Shown here: piece after piece, positions 9,298-19,470 of the stretch
Layout: each line of letters opens with the position of its first letter
How positions within the stretch are numbered: the first letter of the stretch is position 1
Assembly (NCBI RefSeq): GCF_900142285.1
Contig: NZ_FRAJ01000008.1
Span: 1 to 64,000, forward strand
Reading direction: 5' to 3'
Length of the DNA stretch: 64,000 nucleotides
DNA from: Caminicella sporogenes DSM 14501
GTDB taxonomy: Bacteria > Bacillota > Clostridia > Peptostreptococcales > Caminicellaceae
The notes under the pieces: model-generated
The model's input: the letters and a program-made list of their open reading frames with translations, nothing else
Database searches by the model: none
What the model was told of the DNA's origin: nothing
Program-made: the position numbers and the translations under genes

Positions 9298-11016
9298 ATG
9301 AATATTTTACAAAATTTCAAACTTAAAAACAAAATAATAATTTTAGCAGCTTTTTTAATATTTGTATATTCTGGTTTAATAGGAATTTATATTATACCTG
9401 TAGTTACCAAATCAATAAAAGAACAAACAGCAAAAAAATTAGAAAATTTAGTCGAATTACCTTACAGCATTGTAGAAAAATATTATCAAGAATATAAACA
9501 AGGAAAAATAACTGAAAAAGAAGCAAAAGAACTGGCTATAAATAGTATAAAAGAACTGAGATATAATGAAAAAGACTATTTTTGGATAAATGATTATAAT
9601 TCCATCATGTTAATGCATCCTACAAAACCTGAACTAATAGGAAAAAATTTAAGTAATCTTGAAGACCCCGATGGCAAGAAATTTATAAAAGACATGGTAG
9701 AAATTGTTAAGAAAAATGGCTCAGGATTTATAATTTATAAGTGGTCTAAACCAGGAAAAGAAGAACCTCAACCTAAAATGTCATATGTTAAAGGATTTAA
9801 ACCTTGGCAATGGGTTATAGGTACAGGAATTTATATTGATGATTTAAAAGAAATACAGTCAGGAATTATTAATAAAATAATAATTATATCTTCAATCATA
9901 TTTATTCTTTCAATTGTATTTGTAGGAATTATAATTATTCCACTAAATAAAACCCTTAAAAAAATACTTATACACACAAACAAATTTTCAAAATACGATT
10001 TTACAGAATTAATTGATATTGAACAAAAAGATGAACTTGGTTCTATAAGTAAAGAATTTAATAACGTAATAATTAGTTTAAAAACTATTATAGAAAATAT
10101 ACAACAAACGTCAGATGTCATAAATGACAGTGCTGAAAAAACAGAAAATTATACAAATGATTTAAATGTAAGTGCAAAAAAAGCTTCAGAAATTACAGAA
10201 GGGCTTGCAGCAGTAATGGAAGAAACAGCTGCCTCAACTCATGAAGTAAATTATACTATTGAAGAAATAAAACATGCTATTGACTCAATAGCTGCAAGAG
10301 CAACAGAAGGTGCATTGACATCAGGCGATATAAGTAAACGAGCAAATAATTTAAAACAAGATGCCGTCAATTCAAGTAAAAAAGTTAATAACATATATAA
10401 AGAAGTAAAAGAAAAACTAGAATCTGCAATTGATAAATCAAAATCAGTTGAGCAAATTAATATACTTTCAAATTCTATATTAGAAATTACTGCTCAAACT
10501 AATTTACTTGCTTTAAATGCAGCTATTGAAGCAGCAAGAGCAGGAGAAGCTGGAAGGGGTTTTGCCGTTGTGGCAGATGAAATTAGAAAATTAGCTGAAC
10601 AATCTTCTAAAACAGTTACTGACATTCAAAAAACAGTTGAAATTGTTAATTCTTCCGTATCAAATTTAGCTGATAGTGCACAGCAAATACTAGAATTTAT
10701 AGACAAAGATGTTCTAGAAGATTATACAAAATTAATTAAAATTGCAGATCAATATAATAAAGATGCAGAAACATTTAATAGCATTATGATGGATTTTAGT
10801 GCTACTTCAGAAGAATTAAGTGCTTCTATTACTAATATAGCCGAAACTATTAATGAAATTTCTAAAGCTTCTAACGAGGGTGCTGAAGGAGTAGATAACA
10901 TTGCATATATGACAGCAAATATTGCTGAAAAAATTAATCATGTAAAAAATTTAGCAGAAAACAATTCAATTTACATAGAAAACTTAAGAAAATTAACTTC
11001 AAAATTTAAAATTTAA
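9298..11016 (+). CDS. Methyl-accepting chemotaxis protein with sCache sensor
   Basis: 572 aa from the ATG at 9298, chosen because GGGAG lies 8 bases upstream; an ATG at 9280 in the same frame precedes that ribosome site. Topology: TM1 (residues about 10-30), extracytoplasmic single-Cache domain (about 35-190) with the family pattern [24 protein letters not shown] and [15 protein letters not shown]2 (about 195-215), HAMP, then the coiled-coil signalling domain. The hairpin tip [21 protein letters not shown] with [18 protein letters not shown] is fully conserved. sCache domains often bind small organic acids; the ligand here is unknown. Monocistronic, with terminator at 11072. Confidence 0.93.
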   Translation: MNILQNFKLKNKIIILAAFLIFVYSGLIGIYIIPVVTKSIKEQTAKKLENLVELPYSIVEKYYQEYKQGKITEKEAKELAINSIKELRYNEKDYFWINDYNSIMLMHPTKPELIGKNLSNLEDPDGKKFIKDMVEIVKKNGSGFIIYKWSKPGKEEPQPKMSYVKGFKPWQWVIGTGIYIDDLKEIQSGIINKIIIISSIIFILSIVFVGIIIIPLNKTLKKILIHTNKFSKYDFTELIDIEQKDELGSISKEFNNVIISLKTIIENIQQTSDVINDSAEKTENYTNDLNVSAKKASEITEGLAAVMEETAASTHEVNYTIEEIKHAIDSIAARATEGALTSGDISKRANNLKQDAVNSSKKVNNIYKEVKEKLESAIDKSKSVEQINILSNSILEITAQTNLLALNAAIEAARAGEAGRGFAVVADEIRKLAEQSSKTVTDIQKTVEIVNSSVSNLADSAQQILEFIDKDVLEDYTKLIKIADQYNKDAETFNSIMMDFSATSEELSASITNIAETINEISKASNEGAEGVDNIAYMTANIAEKINHVKNLAENNSIYIENLRKLTSKFKI

Positions 11017-11071
11017 ACGATTTTATCCTAAATCTATTTAAAAAAATTTTAAAACTGCAAATATAATCAGT

Positions 11072-11097
11072 ACCACCCGCATAACGGGTGGTTTTCT
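11072..11097 (+). terminator. Terminator of the chemoreceptor gene
   Basis: Perfect GC-rich stem ACCACCCG / CGGGTGGT with loop CATAA followed by TTTTCTTT. Confidence 0.92.
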
Positions 11098-11102
11098 TTA
11101 TA

Positions 11103-11156
11103 TAAAATCCTACAATTTCATCTTTTTCATTATTTACATAATAAAACTCATATGAA
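11103..11156 (-). pseudogene. 54-bp remnant of an amino-acid binding-protein gene
   Basis: Positions 11103-11156 match 3037-3090 (inside the substrate-binding lipoprotein gene) at 50 of 54 bases in the same orientation. Read on the minus strand it encodes YEFYYVNNEKDEIVGF against YEFHYVNNGKDEIVGF of the intact gene. No flanking similarity or ORF was found, so this is either a decayed paralogue or a small duplicated/inserted fragment. Confidence 0.75.
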
Positions 11157-11392
11157 ACATAATTTAAAGCAAATGAAACGTCTAATTTTTATAAAAAAAA
11201 GGATTTATTGTATAAATATAGAAACAAAAAAGTACAGTTAATCTATCTAAATGATATTTAGAAATAATCATAGAAAATAGAAAGTTTTAAAGTATCTATT
11301 TTTATACAACATATACAAAATTTATTTATATGTAAATAGGTAGCTACAAAACTAAATAGCTGCAAGGCTAAACATATTTAGGAGGGATAACC

Positions 11393-12439
11393 ATGGTTAA
11401 AAGAATAAGAGACTACGGTATAAGAATTGGAAGACTTAAAACAGGTGAAAAAAACAAAATAACTGATGTGAAGGGAATCAAAGTTGGACATGTAACCTTA
11501 AATCATGGAAATATTAAAACTGGAGTTACAGCAATTCTACCTCATGATGGTAATTTATTCAAAGAAAAAGTTATAGCAGCAAGTTATGTTTTAAATGGAT
11601 TTGGTAAAACGATAGGTACTATTCAAATAAATGAACTTGGTACTATCGAAACACCGATAATATTAACAAATACATTAAGCATAGGAATAGCTGCTGAAGC
11701 ATTAATTGAATATATGCTTAAAAATAACAAAGATATAGGATATACAACAGGAACTATAAATCCTGTAGTATGTGAATGTAATGATGGTTTTTTAAATGAT
11801 ATAAGAGGAATGCATATTAAAAAAGAACATATTTTCGAGGCTATTAATAATGCATGTGAAAATTTTGAAGAGGGAGCTGTCGGTGCTGGAACAGGTATGA
11901 GCTGCTTTTCACTTAAGGGTGGCATAGGTTCAGCTTCAAGAAGGTTCTATATAAAAGATAAAGAGTATATAATAGGTGCGCTTGTTTTATCAAATTTTGG
12001 TGTTAAGGAAGATTTCCTGCTTGATGGAAGAAAAGCAGGGGAATTAATTAAAAAAATAGATAAAAGGACTGAAAGTCAAAAAGAAAAAGGCTCAATAATA
12101 GTCATACTTGCAACTGATGCTCCAATGTCTGAAAGACAATTAAAGAGGTTGTGTAAAAGGGGAGGAGCAGGAATTATTAGGACAGGTTCTTACCTAGGAA
12201 ATGGGAGCGGAGATATTATAATTGCATTTACTACTAAAAATAAGATTAATCATTACGAGCAAGATGGTGAAATAAGTATTAAAATATTAAATGATAATAT
12301 GATAGATATTGCTTTTAGAGGTGCAGTCGAGGCAGTTGAAGAAGCAATATTAAATTCTCTTATATGTGCAGAAACAACAGAAGGCAGAGATGGAAATATA
12401 AGGTATTCGTTGAAAAATTATATTGAAAAGATAATTTAA
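11393..12439 (+). CDS. P1 family (S58, DmpA-type) peptidase / D-aminopeptidase
   Basis: 348 aa, normal for the DmpA/BapA family of self-processing N-terminal-nucleophile hydrolases that act on D-, beta- or L-amino-terminal peptides. Family blocks visible: TDVKGIKVGH (about residue 24-33), the GAVGAGTGMSCFSLKGGIGSASR block (about 163-185), and KGSIIVILATDAPMSERQLKRL. By family analogy the precursor is cleaved between Gly233 and Ser234, Ser234 becoming the nucleophile. No signal peptide, so cytosolic. ATG has AGGAGG 8 bases upstream. The next gene, a membrane dipeptidase, starts 39 bp later and is probably co-transcribed, suggesting a joint role in degrading unusual dipeptides. Confidence 0.9.
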   Translation: MVKRIRDYGIRIGRLKTGEKNKITDVKGIKVGHVTLNHGNIKTGVTAILPHDGNLFKEKVIAASYVLNGFGKTIGTIQINELGTIETPIILTNTLSIGIAAEALIEYMLKNNKDIGYTTGTINPVVCECNDGFLNDIRGMHIKKEHIFEAINNACENFEEGAVGAGTGMSCFSLKGGIGSASRRFYIKDKEYIIGALVLSNFGVKEDFLLDGRKAGELIKKIDKRTESQKEKGSIIVILATDAPMSERQLKRLCKRGGAGIIRTGSYLGNGSGDIIIAFTTKNKINHYEQDGEISIKILNDNMIDIAFRGAVEAVEEAILNSLICAETTEGRDGNIRYSLKNYIEKII

Positions 12440-12478
12440 GATTATATAGATATTCCAATAAACTAGGAGGAAAGTAGT

Positions 12479-13516
12479 ATGTATGAAGAAATAAGAGAAA
12501 GAATTGATAAGATTCATAAAAATTTTGTGATTATTGATGGACATTTTGATTTATTGATGGATGTATTAGAAAAAAGAGAACTTGGATTTAAAAAAGTTAT
12601 TGAAAGAGAGCATTTACCTAATTTTATTGAAGGTGGGATAAACATAATTGTCTCTTCAATATTCATAGAAGATATTTTTTTACCAGAAATGGCCTTAAGA
12701 AGAGCTTTAGACCAAATAAGTGCTTTATATGAAGAAATTGAAGAATCAAAAGATAAAATAGTATTATGTAAAAGTTATGATGACATAATGAAATCTGTGA
12801 AAGAAAATAAGTTAGGAATTTTATTATCTTTTGAAGGAGTTGAACCAATAGGCAATGATTTAAAACTACTTAGAATTTTTTATGAGCTTGGCGTAAGAAT
12901 AATCGGTCTAGTTTGGAGTAGAAGAAATTACGCCGCTGATGGTTGTTATTTCTCAAAAAAAGAAGAAGGAAAAAAAGGTGGACTTACTAGTTTTGGAGTG
13001 GAACTTATAAAAGAAGCAGAAAAATTAGGCATGTTAATAGATGTAAGTCATTTAAATGATGAAGGTTTTTGGGATGTTATAAATATAGCTAAAAATCCAA
13101 TAATAGCTTCTCATTCAAATTCAAGAACATTAGCAAATAGTATGAGAAATCTTGATGATGAACAAATAAAAGCACTTACAGCTAAAGGCGGAGTTATTGG
13201 AATGAATGTGTGTAATGCATTTGTATCAGATAATGATGAAGAATGTGATGCAGACCATTTAGTCAATCATGTGGACAATATAGTAAAAATTGCCGGTATA
13301 GAACACGTTGGATTAGGATTTGACTTTTGTGATTTCATAAGAGCTAAACAACCTGAAAAAGCTGAAAAACCAAAACGCAAAACTTTTGATATAATAAAAG
13401 GACATAAGAATATTAGAGAATTTACAGAAGCATTAATAAAACATGGATACAATGACGATGAGATTGAACTTATTTTAGGTCGAAACTTTTTGAGAATTTA
13501 TAAAAATATATTTTAA
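12479..13516 (+). CDS. Membrane dipeptidase (peptidase family M19)
   Basis: 345 aa, typical of bacterial renal-dipeptidase homologues. Zinc-site motifs: DGHFD at residues 20-24 (H22, D24), FEGVEP near 119-124 (bridging Glu), DVSHLND near 187-193 and ASHSNSR near 207-213. No signal peptide, so despite the family name a cytosolic dipeptidase, often active on L-D or D-containing dipeptides. Ribosome site AGGAGGAA lies 6-7 bases before ATG. Second gene of a two-gene unit behind the DmpA-type peptidase; the shared terminator is at 13608-13640. Confidence 0.92.
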   Translation: MYEEIRERIDKIHKNFVIIDGHFDLLMDVLEKRELGFKKVIEREHLPNFIEGGINIIVSSIFIEDIFLPEMALRRALDQISALYEEIEESKDKIVLCKSYDDIMKSVKENKLGILLSFEGVEPIGNDLKLLRIFYELGVRIIGLVWSRRNYAADGCYFSKKEEGKKGGLTSFGVELIKEAEKLGMLIDVSHLNDEGFWDVINIAKNPIIASHSNSRTLANSMRNLDDEQIKALTAKGGVIGMNVCNAFVSDNDEECDADHLVNHVDNIVKIAGIEHVGLGFDFCDFIRAKQPEKAEKPKRKTFDIIKGHKNIREFTEALIKHGYNDDEIELILGRNFLRIYKNIF

Positions 13517-13607
13517 AACTTAAATGTATTTAAAATACTATAATCTGATAAGAAATATTTTACTAAATAGTAATAAATAACTTTTTAACTTACTTTTATG
13601 ATTGAAA

Positions 13608-13643
13608 AAAGACCAGACTTATTAACAACGTCTGGTCTTTCTT
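13608..13643. terminator. Bidirectional terminator between dipeptidase and ileS
   Basis: Perfect 11-bp stem AAAGACCAGAC / GTCTGGTCTTT flanked by A- and T-runs; serves the convergent genes on both sides. Confidence 0.93.
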
Positions 13644-13645
13644 TC

Positions 13646-16600
13646 TTATTCAACTTTTTCTAATTTTATTCCAGTTTCATGACCATTTAAATCTTGTTTT
13701 TCAAAGCTATTATCAGATACTCTTTCAATACTTACTGCTAAAGTTTCTTCCATAATGTATTTTTTATGAATTTCTACTGCATTAGCTATTTCGTCATCTC
13801 CATCAAAGAATATTTTGATATTATCCATCATCTCATATCCATTATTTTTTCTCATTTGCTGTACTTTTGATATAAATTCTCTAGCATATCCTTCATTTAT
13901 AAGCTCTGGTGTAAGAGTTGTATCAAGAATAACAAATAGATTGTTTGCCATTTCAACTGTAAAGCCTTCTTTAGCTGAAATAGTAATTTGCACAAGGTCT
14001 TTAGTCACTTCAATATCTTCTCCATCAAGATTTACTGTAACACTTTCACCAGCTTCAATTTTAGGTGCCACTTTTGAACCATCTAATTCAGCTAGTGCTT
14101 TGCCAAACAACTTAATCTTTGCTCCAAGCTTAGGTCCAGCTTCTCTAAAGTTTGGTTTTAAACTAAAATTCATAAATTCCTTTAAGTCTTTAGCAAATAC
14201 TACTTCTTTAACATTTAATTCTTCTTTAATAAGAGGAACTAAATCTGAAATTATTTGTTCATATTTACCGTCTATCATAACTTTTGCGATTGGCTGACGA
14301 ACTTTTATCTTTACTGATTCTCTTGCTGCTCTACCAAGTCCTACTAAATCTCTTACTAAATCCATTTTTTCCTCAAGTTTTAAATCTATAAGCTCCTCAT
14401 TTGCCACTGGATAATCGCTTAAATGTACAGATAACTCTCCAGTTAATTTTTTATAAATTTCTTCTGATAAATACGGTGCAAATGGAGCAACCATTTGACA
14501 TACTCCTACTAATATTTCAAATGTCGTATTATAAACCGACTTTTTATCTTCTGTAAGCTCTGTAGCCCAGAAACGTCTACGAGAACGTCTAATATACCAG
14601 TTTGATAAATCCTCATTTACAAATTCTTGAATCTTTCTAACAGCTTTAGTTAAATCAAATACTTCTAAATCTTGCATTACAGCCTTAAGAAGACTGTTAT
14701 ACTTAGATAAAATCCATCTGTCAAGTTCTGGTCTATCTTTGTATTCTACAAAAAATTCTCTTGGGTCTAACTCATCTGTATTTGCATATAAAGTAAAGAA
14801 ATTATATACATTTTTAATCGTACTGAAAAATTTACTTTGAACTTCCTTTAATCCTTCTTCATCAAATTTAGTTGGCGTCCATGCAGGAGATACATAAAGA
14901 AGATACCATCTAAGTACGTCTGCACCATATTTATCAAATAATTCAAATGGGTCTACTGTATTACCTCTAGACTTAGACATCTTTCTTCCTTCTTTGTCTA
15001 ATATAAGGTCATTAACTAAAACTCTCTTATATGGTGATTTTCCTGTTACAAATGTTGATACTGCAAGTAGTGAATAGAACCAACCTCTAGTCTGGTCTAT
15101 ACCTTCACAAATAAAGTCTGCCGGGAATAATTCATCAAAGAAGTTTTCTTTATTTTCAAATGGATAATGATGCTGTGCAAATGGCATTGAACCGCTGTCA
15201 AACCAACAGTCGATAACATCAGTTACCCTTGTCATTACTCCACCACATTTTTCACATTTGATGTGAATTTCATCTACATATGGTCTATGAAGCTCTATAG
15301 ATTCATCTATATCTTCAATTGCCTTTTCAACTAATTCCTTCCTAGAACCTATACTTTCTACATGACCACATTCACATCTCCATAAATTAAGTGGAGTACC
15401 CCAATATCTGCTTCTAGAAATAGCCCAGTCATTCAAATTCTCAAGCCAGTTTCCAAAACGCTTTTCTCCTACATAACTTGGATACCACTCTACTGTATTA
15501 TTATTTTCAATAAGTTTATCTTTAAGCTTTGTCATTTCAATATACCAGCTTGGCTTAGCATAATATAAAAGCGGTGTCTTACATCTCCAGCAGTGAGGAT
15601 AATTATGAGCCATTTTTTGCTTTTTATAAAGCTTACCCTCTGCATGAAGCCATTTGATAATTTCTATATCTGCATCTAATACAAACATACCTTCCCAAGG
15701 AGTAGCAGTATATTTACCATCTTCATTCACTGGTTGAAGTACAGGTAAGTTATATCTTTTACCAGTATTGTAGTCATCTTCACCAAAAGCAGGTGCAGTA
15801 TGAACTATACCTGTACCATCTTCAGTAGTTACATAATCTGCACAAGTTACAAAAAAGGCTTTTTTATCAGGTTTTACAAATGGCATTAATTGCTCATATT
15901 CCATATATTCTAAGTCTTTACCTTTAAATTCTTCTAGTACTTCATACTCACCTTCTATTACATCAGGTGCTAAAGTTTTTGAAACATAATATATCTCTCC
16001 AGTTTTCTCAGATTTTACCTTTATATATATTTCATCTGGATTTACTGTCAATGCAACGTTAGAAGCTAAAGTCCAAGGAGTAGTAGTCCATACTAAAAAG
16101 TATTCATCTTTACCTTTTACTTTAAATTTAACAACTACTGTATTACTCTTTATTTCTTGATAACCTTGTGCAACTTCGTGGCTCGCAAGTCCCGTACCAC
16201 ATCTAGTACAATATGGAAGTATCTTATGTCCTTCATATATTAATCCTTCTTTATAGAATTTATCGAGAATCCACCAAATAGTTTCAATATAATCATTATC
16301 TAATGTAATATAAGCATTCTCAAGGTCAATGGCATAAGCCATTCTCTTAGTCATTTCTCTCCATAAACTTTCATATTTAAATACTGACTCTCTACATTTT
16401 TGATTGAACTTATCTATTCCGTAGTTTTCAATGTCCTGCTTATTTTTTAAGTTTAATTCTTTTTCCACTTCGATTTCAACAGGAAGTCCGTGAGTATCCC
16501 AACCAGCTTTTCTCTTTACCTTATACCCCTTCATAGTTTTATATCTACAAACGGAATCTTTAAGAGTTCTTGATATAACATGATGTATACCCGGTCTACC

Positions 16601-16756
16601 ATTTGCAGTTGGCGGTCCTTCATAAAATACAAATGATGGACTGTCTTCACGAATTTCTACACTTTTCTTTAAAATATCAATTTCATCCCAAAATTCAGAT
16701 ATTTTCTTTTCATTTTCACTGACAGAAAGATTTGATAATTCTTCAAATTTTTTCAT
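13646..16756 (-). CDS. ileS: Isoleucyl-tRNA synthetase, type 2 with GXHH signature
   Basis: 1036 aa, the long (type 2, eukaryote-like) form of class Ia IleRS. Rossmann fold with CP1 editing insertion (about 190-390), KMSKS at residues 592-596, anticodon-binding C-terminal part and a Cys pair region (CECGH, CEKCGG) consistent with zinc. The first class I signature is not HXGH: residues 56-59 read Gly-Ile-His-His (PGIHHV), a swap of the first and third positions. Type 2 enzymes are linked to intrinsic mupirocin tolerance, and the swapped GXHH form has been described for a very resistant subset. Expression is controlled by an isoleucine-specific T-box immediately upstream. Confidence 0.96.
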   Translation of the reverse strand: MKKFEELSNLSVSENEKKISEFWDEIDILKKSVEIREDSPSFVFYEGPPTANGRPGIHHVISRTLKDSVCRYKTMKGYKVKRKAGWDTHGLPVEIEVEKELNLKNKQDIENYGIDKFNQKCRESVFKYESLWREMTKRMAYAIDLENAYITLDNDYIETIWWILDKFYKEGLIYEGHKILPYCTRCGTGLASHEVAQGYQEIKSNTVVVKFKVKGKDEYFLVWTTTPWTLASNVALTVNPDEIYIKVKSEKTGEIYYVSKTLAPDVIEGEYEVLEEFKGKDLEYMEYEQLMPFVKPDKKAFFVTCADYVTTEDGTGIVHTAPAFGEDDYNTGKRYNLPVLQPVNEDGKYTATPWEGMFVLDADIEIIKWLHAEGKLYKKQKMAHNYPHCWRCKTPLLYYAKPSWYIEMTKLKDKLIENNNTVEWYPSYVGEKRFGNWLENLNDWAISRSRYWGTPLNLWRCECGHVESIGSRKELVEKAIEDIDESIELHRPYVDEIHIKCEKCGGVMTRVTDVIDCWFDSGSMPFAQHHYPFENKENFFDELFPADFICEGIDQTRGWFYSLLAVSTFVTGKSPYKRVLVNDLILDKEGRKMSKSRGNTVDPFELFDKYGADVLRWYLLYVSPAWTPTKFDEEGLKEVQSKFFSTIKNVYNFFTLYANTDELDPREFFVEYKDRPELDRWILSKYNSLLKAVMQDLEVFDLTKAVRKIQEFVNEDLSNWYIRRSRRRFWATELTEDKKSVYNTTFEILVGVCQMVAPFAPYLSEEIYKKLTGELSVHLSDYPVANEELIDLKLEEKMDLVRDLVGLGRAARESVKIKVRQPIAKVMIDGKYEQIISDLVPLIKEELNVKEVVFAKDLKEFMNFSLKPNFREAGPKLGAKIKLFGKALAELDGSKVAPKIEAGESVTVNLDGEDIEVTKDLVQITISAKEGFTVEMANNLFVILDTTLTPELINEGYAREFISKVQQMRKNNGYEMMDNIKIFFDGDDEIANAVEIHKKYIMEETLAVSIERVSDNSFEKQDLNGHETGIKLEKVE

Positions 16757-16822
16757 TCGCTCTGCCCTTCCTTTCTACATTATTAGTTTTAAATTACAAA
16801 CTAGAAATTATAAGTTGTAAAA

Positions 16823-17077
16823 TAAAAATCCCTAAGCCACAAAGACTTAGGGACGGATTTTTTCCGCGGTACCACCCAAATTATAGGATAAATTTCCTAT
16901 CACTCATTAGAATTTAACGCATATCTGCGAGATACCCTACTATTATTTCAGGTATCTAGCTCTGAGGTGATTTTCATAAAGGCGTACGCTGATAATCTCT
17001 CACCAACTGATTATCTCTCTGTAAGCGACTATCCTTTACTACTCTCCTCTTCACTGCCATTAACAATATTTATTTTT
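16823..17077 (-). promoter_or_regulatory. T-box leader, isoleucine (AUC specifier)
   Basis: Transcribed leftward into ileS. The T-box sequence GGGTGGTACCGCGG is at 16864-16877 (antiterminator bulge pairing with uncharged tRNA NCCA end), and the intrinsic terminator TCCCTAAG / CTTAGGGA plus U-run is at 16823-16853. The specifier loop reads GAAA-ATC-ACCT with ATC at 16969-16971, an isoleucine codon. Stem I occupies roughly 16920-17060. Uncharged tRNA-Ile should favour antitermination. Confidence 0.93.
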
Positions 17078-17083
17078 AATAAT

Positions 17084-17111
17084 AATATATCAAAATATAC
17101 CCATTTGTCAA
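17084..17111 (-). promoter_or_regulatory. Promoter of ileS T-box transcript
   Basis: On the minus strand TTGACA (17106-17111), 16-base spacer, TATATT (17084-17089), placing the start near 17077 at the head of the T-box. It lies just after the asnS stop; no terminator is seen between asnS and this promoter, so read-through is possible. Confidence 0.7.
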
Positions 17112-17120
17112 AAATTTTTT

Positions 17121-18512
17121 TTAAAATTCTGCATTTCTTGGTGTTCTAGGGAATGGTATTACATCTCTGATATTTGCCATGCCTGTCAAATACATTATCA
17201 TTCTTTCAAATCCTAAACCATAACCAGCATGCTTAACTCCACCATATTTTCTAAGTTCTAAATACCACCAATAATCTTCTTTATTTAATCCCATCTCTTC
17301 CATTCTCTTTTCAAGTACATCTAATCTCTCTTCCCTTTGACTTCCTCCAATTAATTCTCCTACTCCCGGTACAAGTAAATCCATAGCTGCAACTGTTTTT
17401 CCATCATCATTAATTCTCATGTAAAATGCCTTTATATCCTTTGGATAGTCAGTAACAAACACAGGCTTTTTAAATACTTCTTCAGTTAAATATCTTTCGT
17501 GCTCTGTTTGGAGGTCACATCCCCACTCTACAGGATACTCAAATTTCTTATCTGCATTTTTTAATATATCTATAGCTTCAGTATAAGAAACTCTTCCAAA
17601 TTCAGAATTTACAACATTATTTAATCTATCTACTAAACCTTTATCTATAAATTTATTAAAAAATTCTATTTCTTCAGGAGCATTTTCCATAACGTATTTA
17701 ATAATATATTTAACCATATCTTCTGCAAGTTCCATATCATCATTTAAATCTGCAAAAGCTATTTCTGGCTCAATCATCCAGAATTCTGAAGCATGTCTTG
17801 CAGTATTAGAATTTTCAGCTCTAAATGTAGGTCCAAAAGTATATACATTTCTAAAGGCAAGAGCATATATTTCAGCTTCTAATTGTCCACTTACAGTTAA
17901 ATTAGTTTCCTTTCCAAAAAAATCTTTTGAAAAATCTATCTTTCCTTCTTTATCTCTTGGTATGTTATTCAAATCCACTGTCGTTACTCTGAACATTTCC
18001 CCTGCACCTTCACAGTCACTTCCTGTTATTATGGGAGTATGAACGTAAACAAAACCTCTATCTTGGAAAAATTTATGAATTGCATACGCCGCTAGTGAAC
18101 GAACTCTAAATACTGCTGAAAAAGTATTACTTCTTGGTCTTAAATGAGCTATTTCTCTCAAAAACTCAAAAGAATGTCTTTTCTTTTGCAAAGGATAATC
18201 TTTTTCACAACTAGCTTCTAAAATTATCTTTGAAGCCTTAACTTCAAATGGTTGCTTTGCTTCTGGAGTAGCAACAAGTTTTCCTTCTACAATAATTGCC
18301 GAACTAATTCCAAATTTTGATACCTCTTTAAAATTATCTAAGTTATCTTCAAATACTATTTGTATGTTTTTAAAAAAAGTTCCGTCATTAAGCTCTATAA
18401 AGCCAAAAGATTTTGATGCCCTTACTGTTCTAATCCATCCAGATACTACTATATCTTTGTCTATATACTTTTCAGTTTCTCTATAAATATCTTTTACTAA
18501 AACTGATTTCAT
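17121..18512 (-). CDS. asnS: Asparaginyl-tRNA synthetase
   Basis: 463 aa class IIb synthetase. N-terminal OB-fold anticodon-binding domain (residues about 1-120, [23 protein letters not shown]), then the catalytic core with motif 2 [25 protein letters not shown] and motif 3 [28 protein letters not shown] at the C-terminus. The motif 2 pattern and the absence of an AspRS insertion, plus an asparagine specifier in the upstream T-box, support AsnRS rather than AspRS. ATG preceded by GGAGG. Expected to charge tRNA-Asn directly. Confidence 0.96.
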   Translation of the reverse strand: MKSVLVKDIYRETEKYIDKDIVVSGWIRTVRASKSFGFIELNDGTFFKNIQIVFEDNLDNFKEVSKFGISSAIIVEGKLVATPEAKQPFEVKASKIILEASCEKDYPLQKKRHSFEFLREIAHLRPRSNTFSAVFRVRSLAAYAIHKFFQDRGFVYVHTPIITGSDCEGAGEMFRVTTVDLNNIPRDKEGKIDFSKDFFGKETNLTVSGQLEAEIYALAFRNVYTFGPTFRAENSNTARHASEFWMIEPEIAFADLNDDMELAEDMVKYIIKYVMENAPEEIEFFNKFIDKGLVDRLNNVVNSEFGRVSYTEAIDILKNADKKFEYPVEWGCDLQTEHERYLTEEVFKKPVFVTDYPKDIKAFYMRINDDGKTVAAMDLLVPGVGELIGGSQREERLDVLEKRMEEMGLNKEDYWWYLELRKYGGVKHAGYGLGFERMIMYLTGMANIRDVIPFPRTPRNAEF

Positions 18513-18675
18513 AATATATACCTCCTCCTTATTTTTTTGTAAACATTAAATATAATATACTTTAATTAAATTTAAGCCTTACTAACACCTAATAAACCAA
18601 ATTAAAACTAAATTTTATCAATATCGTAAAATCACATTTCTAAGCTATTTAACCTTAATCTGATTTATAAATATA

Positions 18676-18955
18676 AAAACCTTTCATCCCAAAAAGGGAC
18701 GAAAGGTTACATTCCGCGGTGCCACCCTCATTGTCATATGAAATGACCAACTTTAACCAGTACTAAAATTAATACTGTCCAATAGATAACGGTTTGGCTC
18801 CGTCTAAGCCTACTCTCCAATAAATGGATTTCGGTTAGCGACTCAGAGATGTTCTTCAATATAGGTTTCGTATCGGCCTCCCACCACCACCGACTCGCTT
18901 ATACTACCTCCTATATCTACTCTTCTCATCGTCGTCATTTTGCAGTATATTTTTT
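18676..18955 (-). promoter_or_regulatory. T-box leader, asparagine (AAC specifier)
   Basis: Leader of asnS. T-box sequence GGGTGGCACCGCGG at 18714-18727; terminator arms AACCTTTCATCCC / GGGACGAAAGGTT at 18678-18708 with U-run on the minus strand. Specifier loop GAAG-AAC-ATCT with AAC at 18851-18853, an asparagine codon. Confidence 0.93.
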
Positions 18956-18961
18956 ATAGGT

Positions 18962-18990
18962 ATTATATCATCTTTATCTAAAATTATCAA
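18962..18990 (-). promoter_or_regulatory. Promoter of asnS T-box transcript
   Basis: Minus strand TTGATA (18985-18990), 17-base spacer, TATAAT (18962-18967), positioned just before the T-box leader. Confidence 0.8.
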
Positions 18991-19020
18991 AGGGTTTATA
19001 TCATTTTTTCCAAAAAAAAT

Positions 19021-19470
19021 TTATTTATTCACTCCTACTCTTAATTTACGTTTCTTTAATACTTTAGCCACTGAAGAGACTAGAATAATTCCAACAGAAA
19101 TAGCTCCTCCTATAAATATTGCTTCTGTTCCTATTTCTACAGCTTTATAAAAATCTTGATTTATAAGTTTCTCCATTGAAAGATATATTCCATAGCCCGG
19201 TACAAGTGGAACTATACCCGGAATAACAAAAGTTGTTACTGGTTTTTTATCTAATCTTGCAAATATTTCACCTAAAACCCCTATACTAATAGCACCAATA
19301 AAATTTGCAAAGGTCATAGATTGAGTTATATTTTTAATAAGCAAATAAACAGTCCATCCCACAGCTCCAGTTATTCCTGCATAAAAAATAGATTTTTTAG
19401 GAACATTAAAAAATACTGAAAATCCGACAGTTGAAATAAAAGCAAAAATAAAATCTTTAAAGTAAAGCAT
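19021..19470 (-). CDS. Threonine/serine exporter family, small subunit (YjjB/ThrE C-terminal type)
   Basis: 149 aa membrane protein with four to five hydrophobic segments, including the family pattern PGIVPLVPGYGIY around residues 83-95. It corresponds to the C-terminal half of ThrE-type exporters (DUF3815), which in many bacteria is a separate gene. The start was moved to ATG 19470: GGAGGGG is 6 bases upstream, whereas the longer reading frame would begin before that site. It overlaps the end of the larger-subunit gene by 14 bp, so the pair is translationally coupled. Physiological substrate inferred from family (Thr, Ser, or succinate in YjjPB). Confidence 0.85.
   Translation of the reverse strand: MLYFKDFIFAFISTVGFSVFFNVPKKSIFYAGITGAVGWTVYLLIKNITQSMTFANFIGAISIGVLGEIFARLDKKPVTTFVIPGIVPLVPGYGIYLSMEKLINQDFYKAVEIGTEAIFIGGAISVGIILVSSVAKVLKKRKLRVGVNK

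Noticed and set aside
11393-12439. 100-aa minus-strand ORF inside the DmpA-type gene and further small antisense ORFs
   Set aside because: Shadow frames without ribosome sites opposite well-conserved coding regions.
16967-17149. 60-aa plus-strand ORF
   Set aside because: Opposite strand of the ileS T-box leader; no ribosome site.
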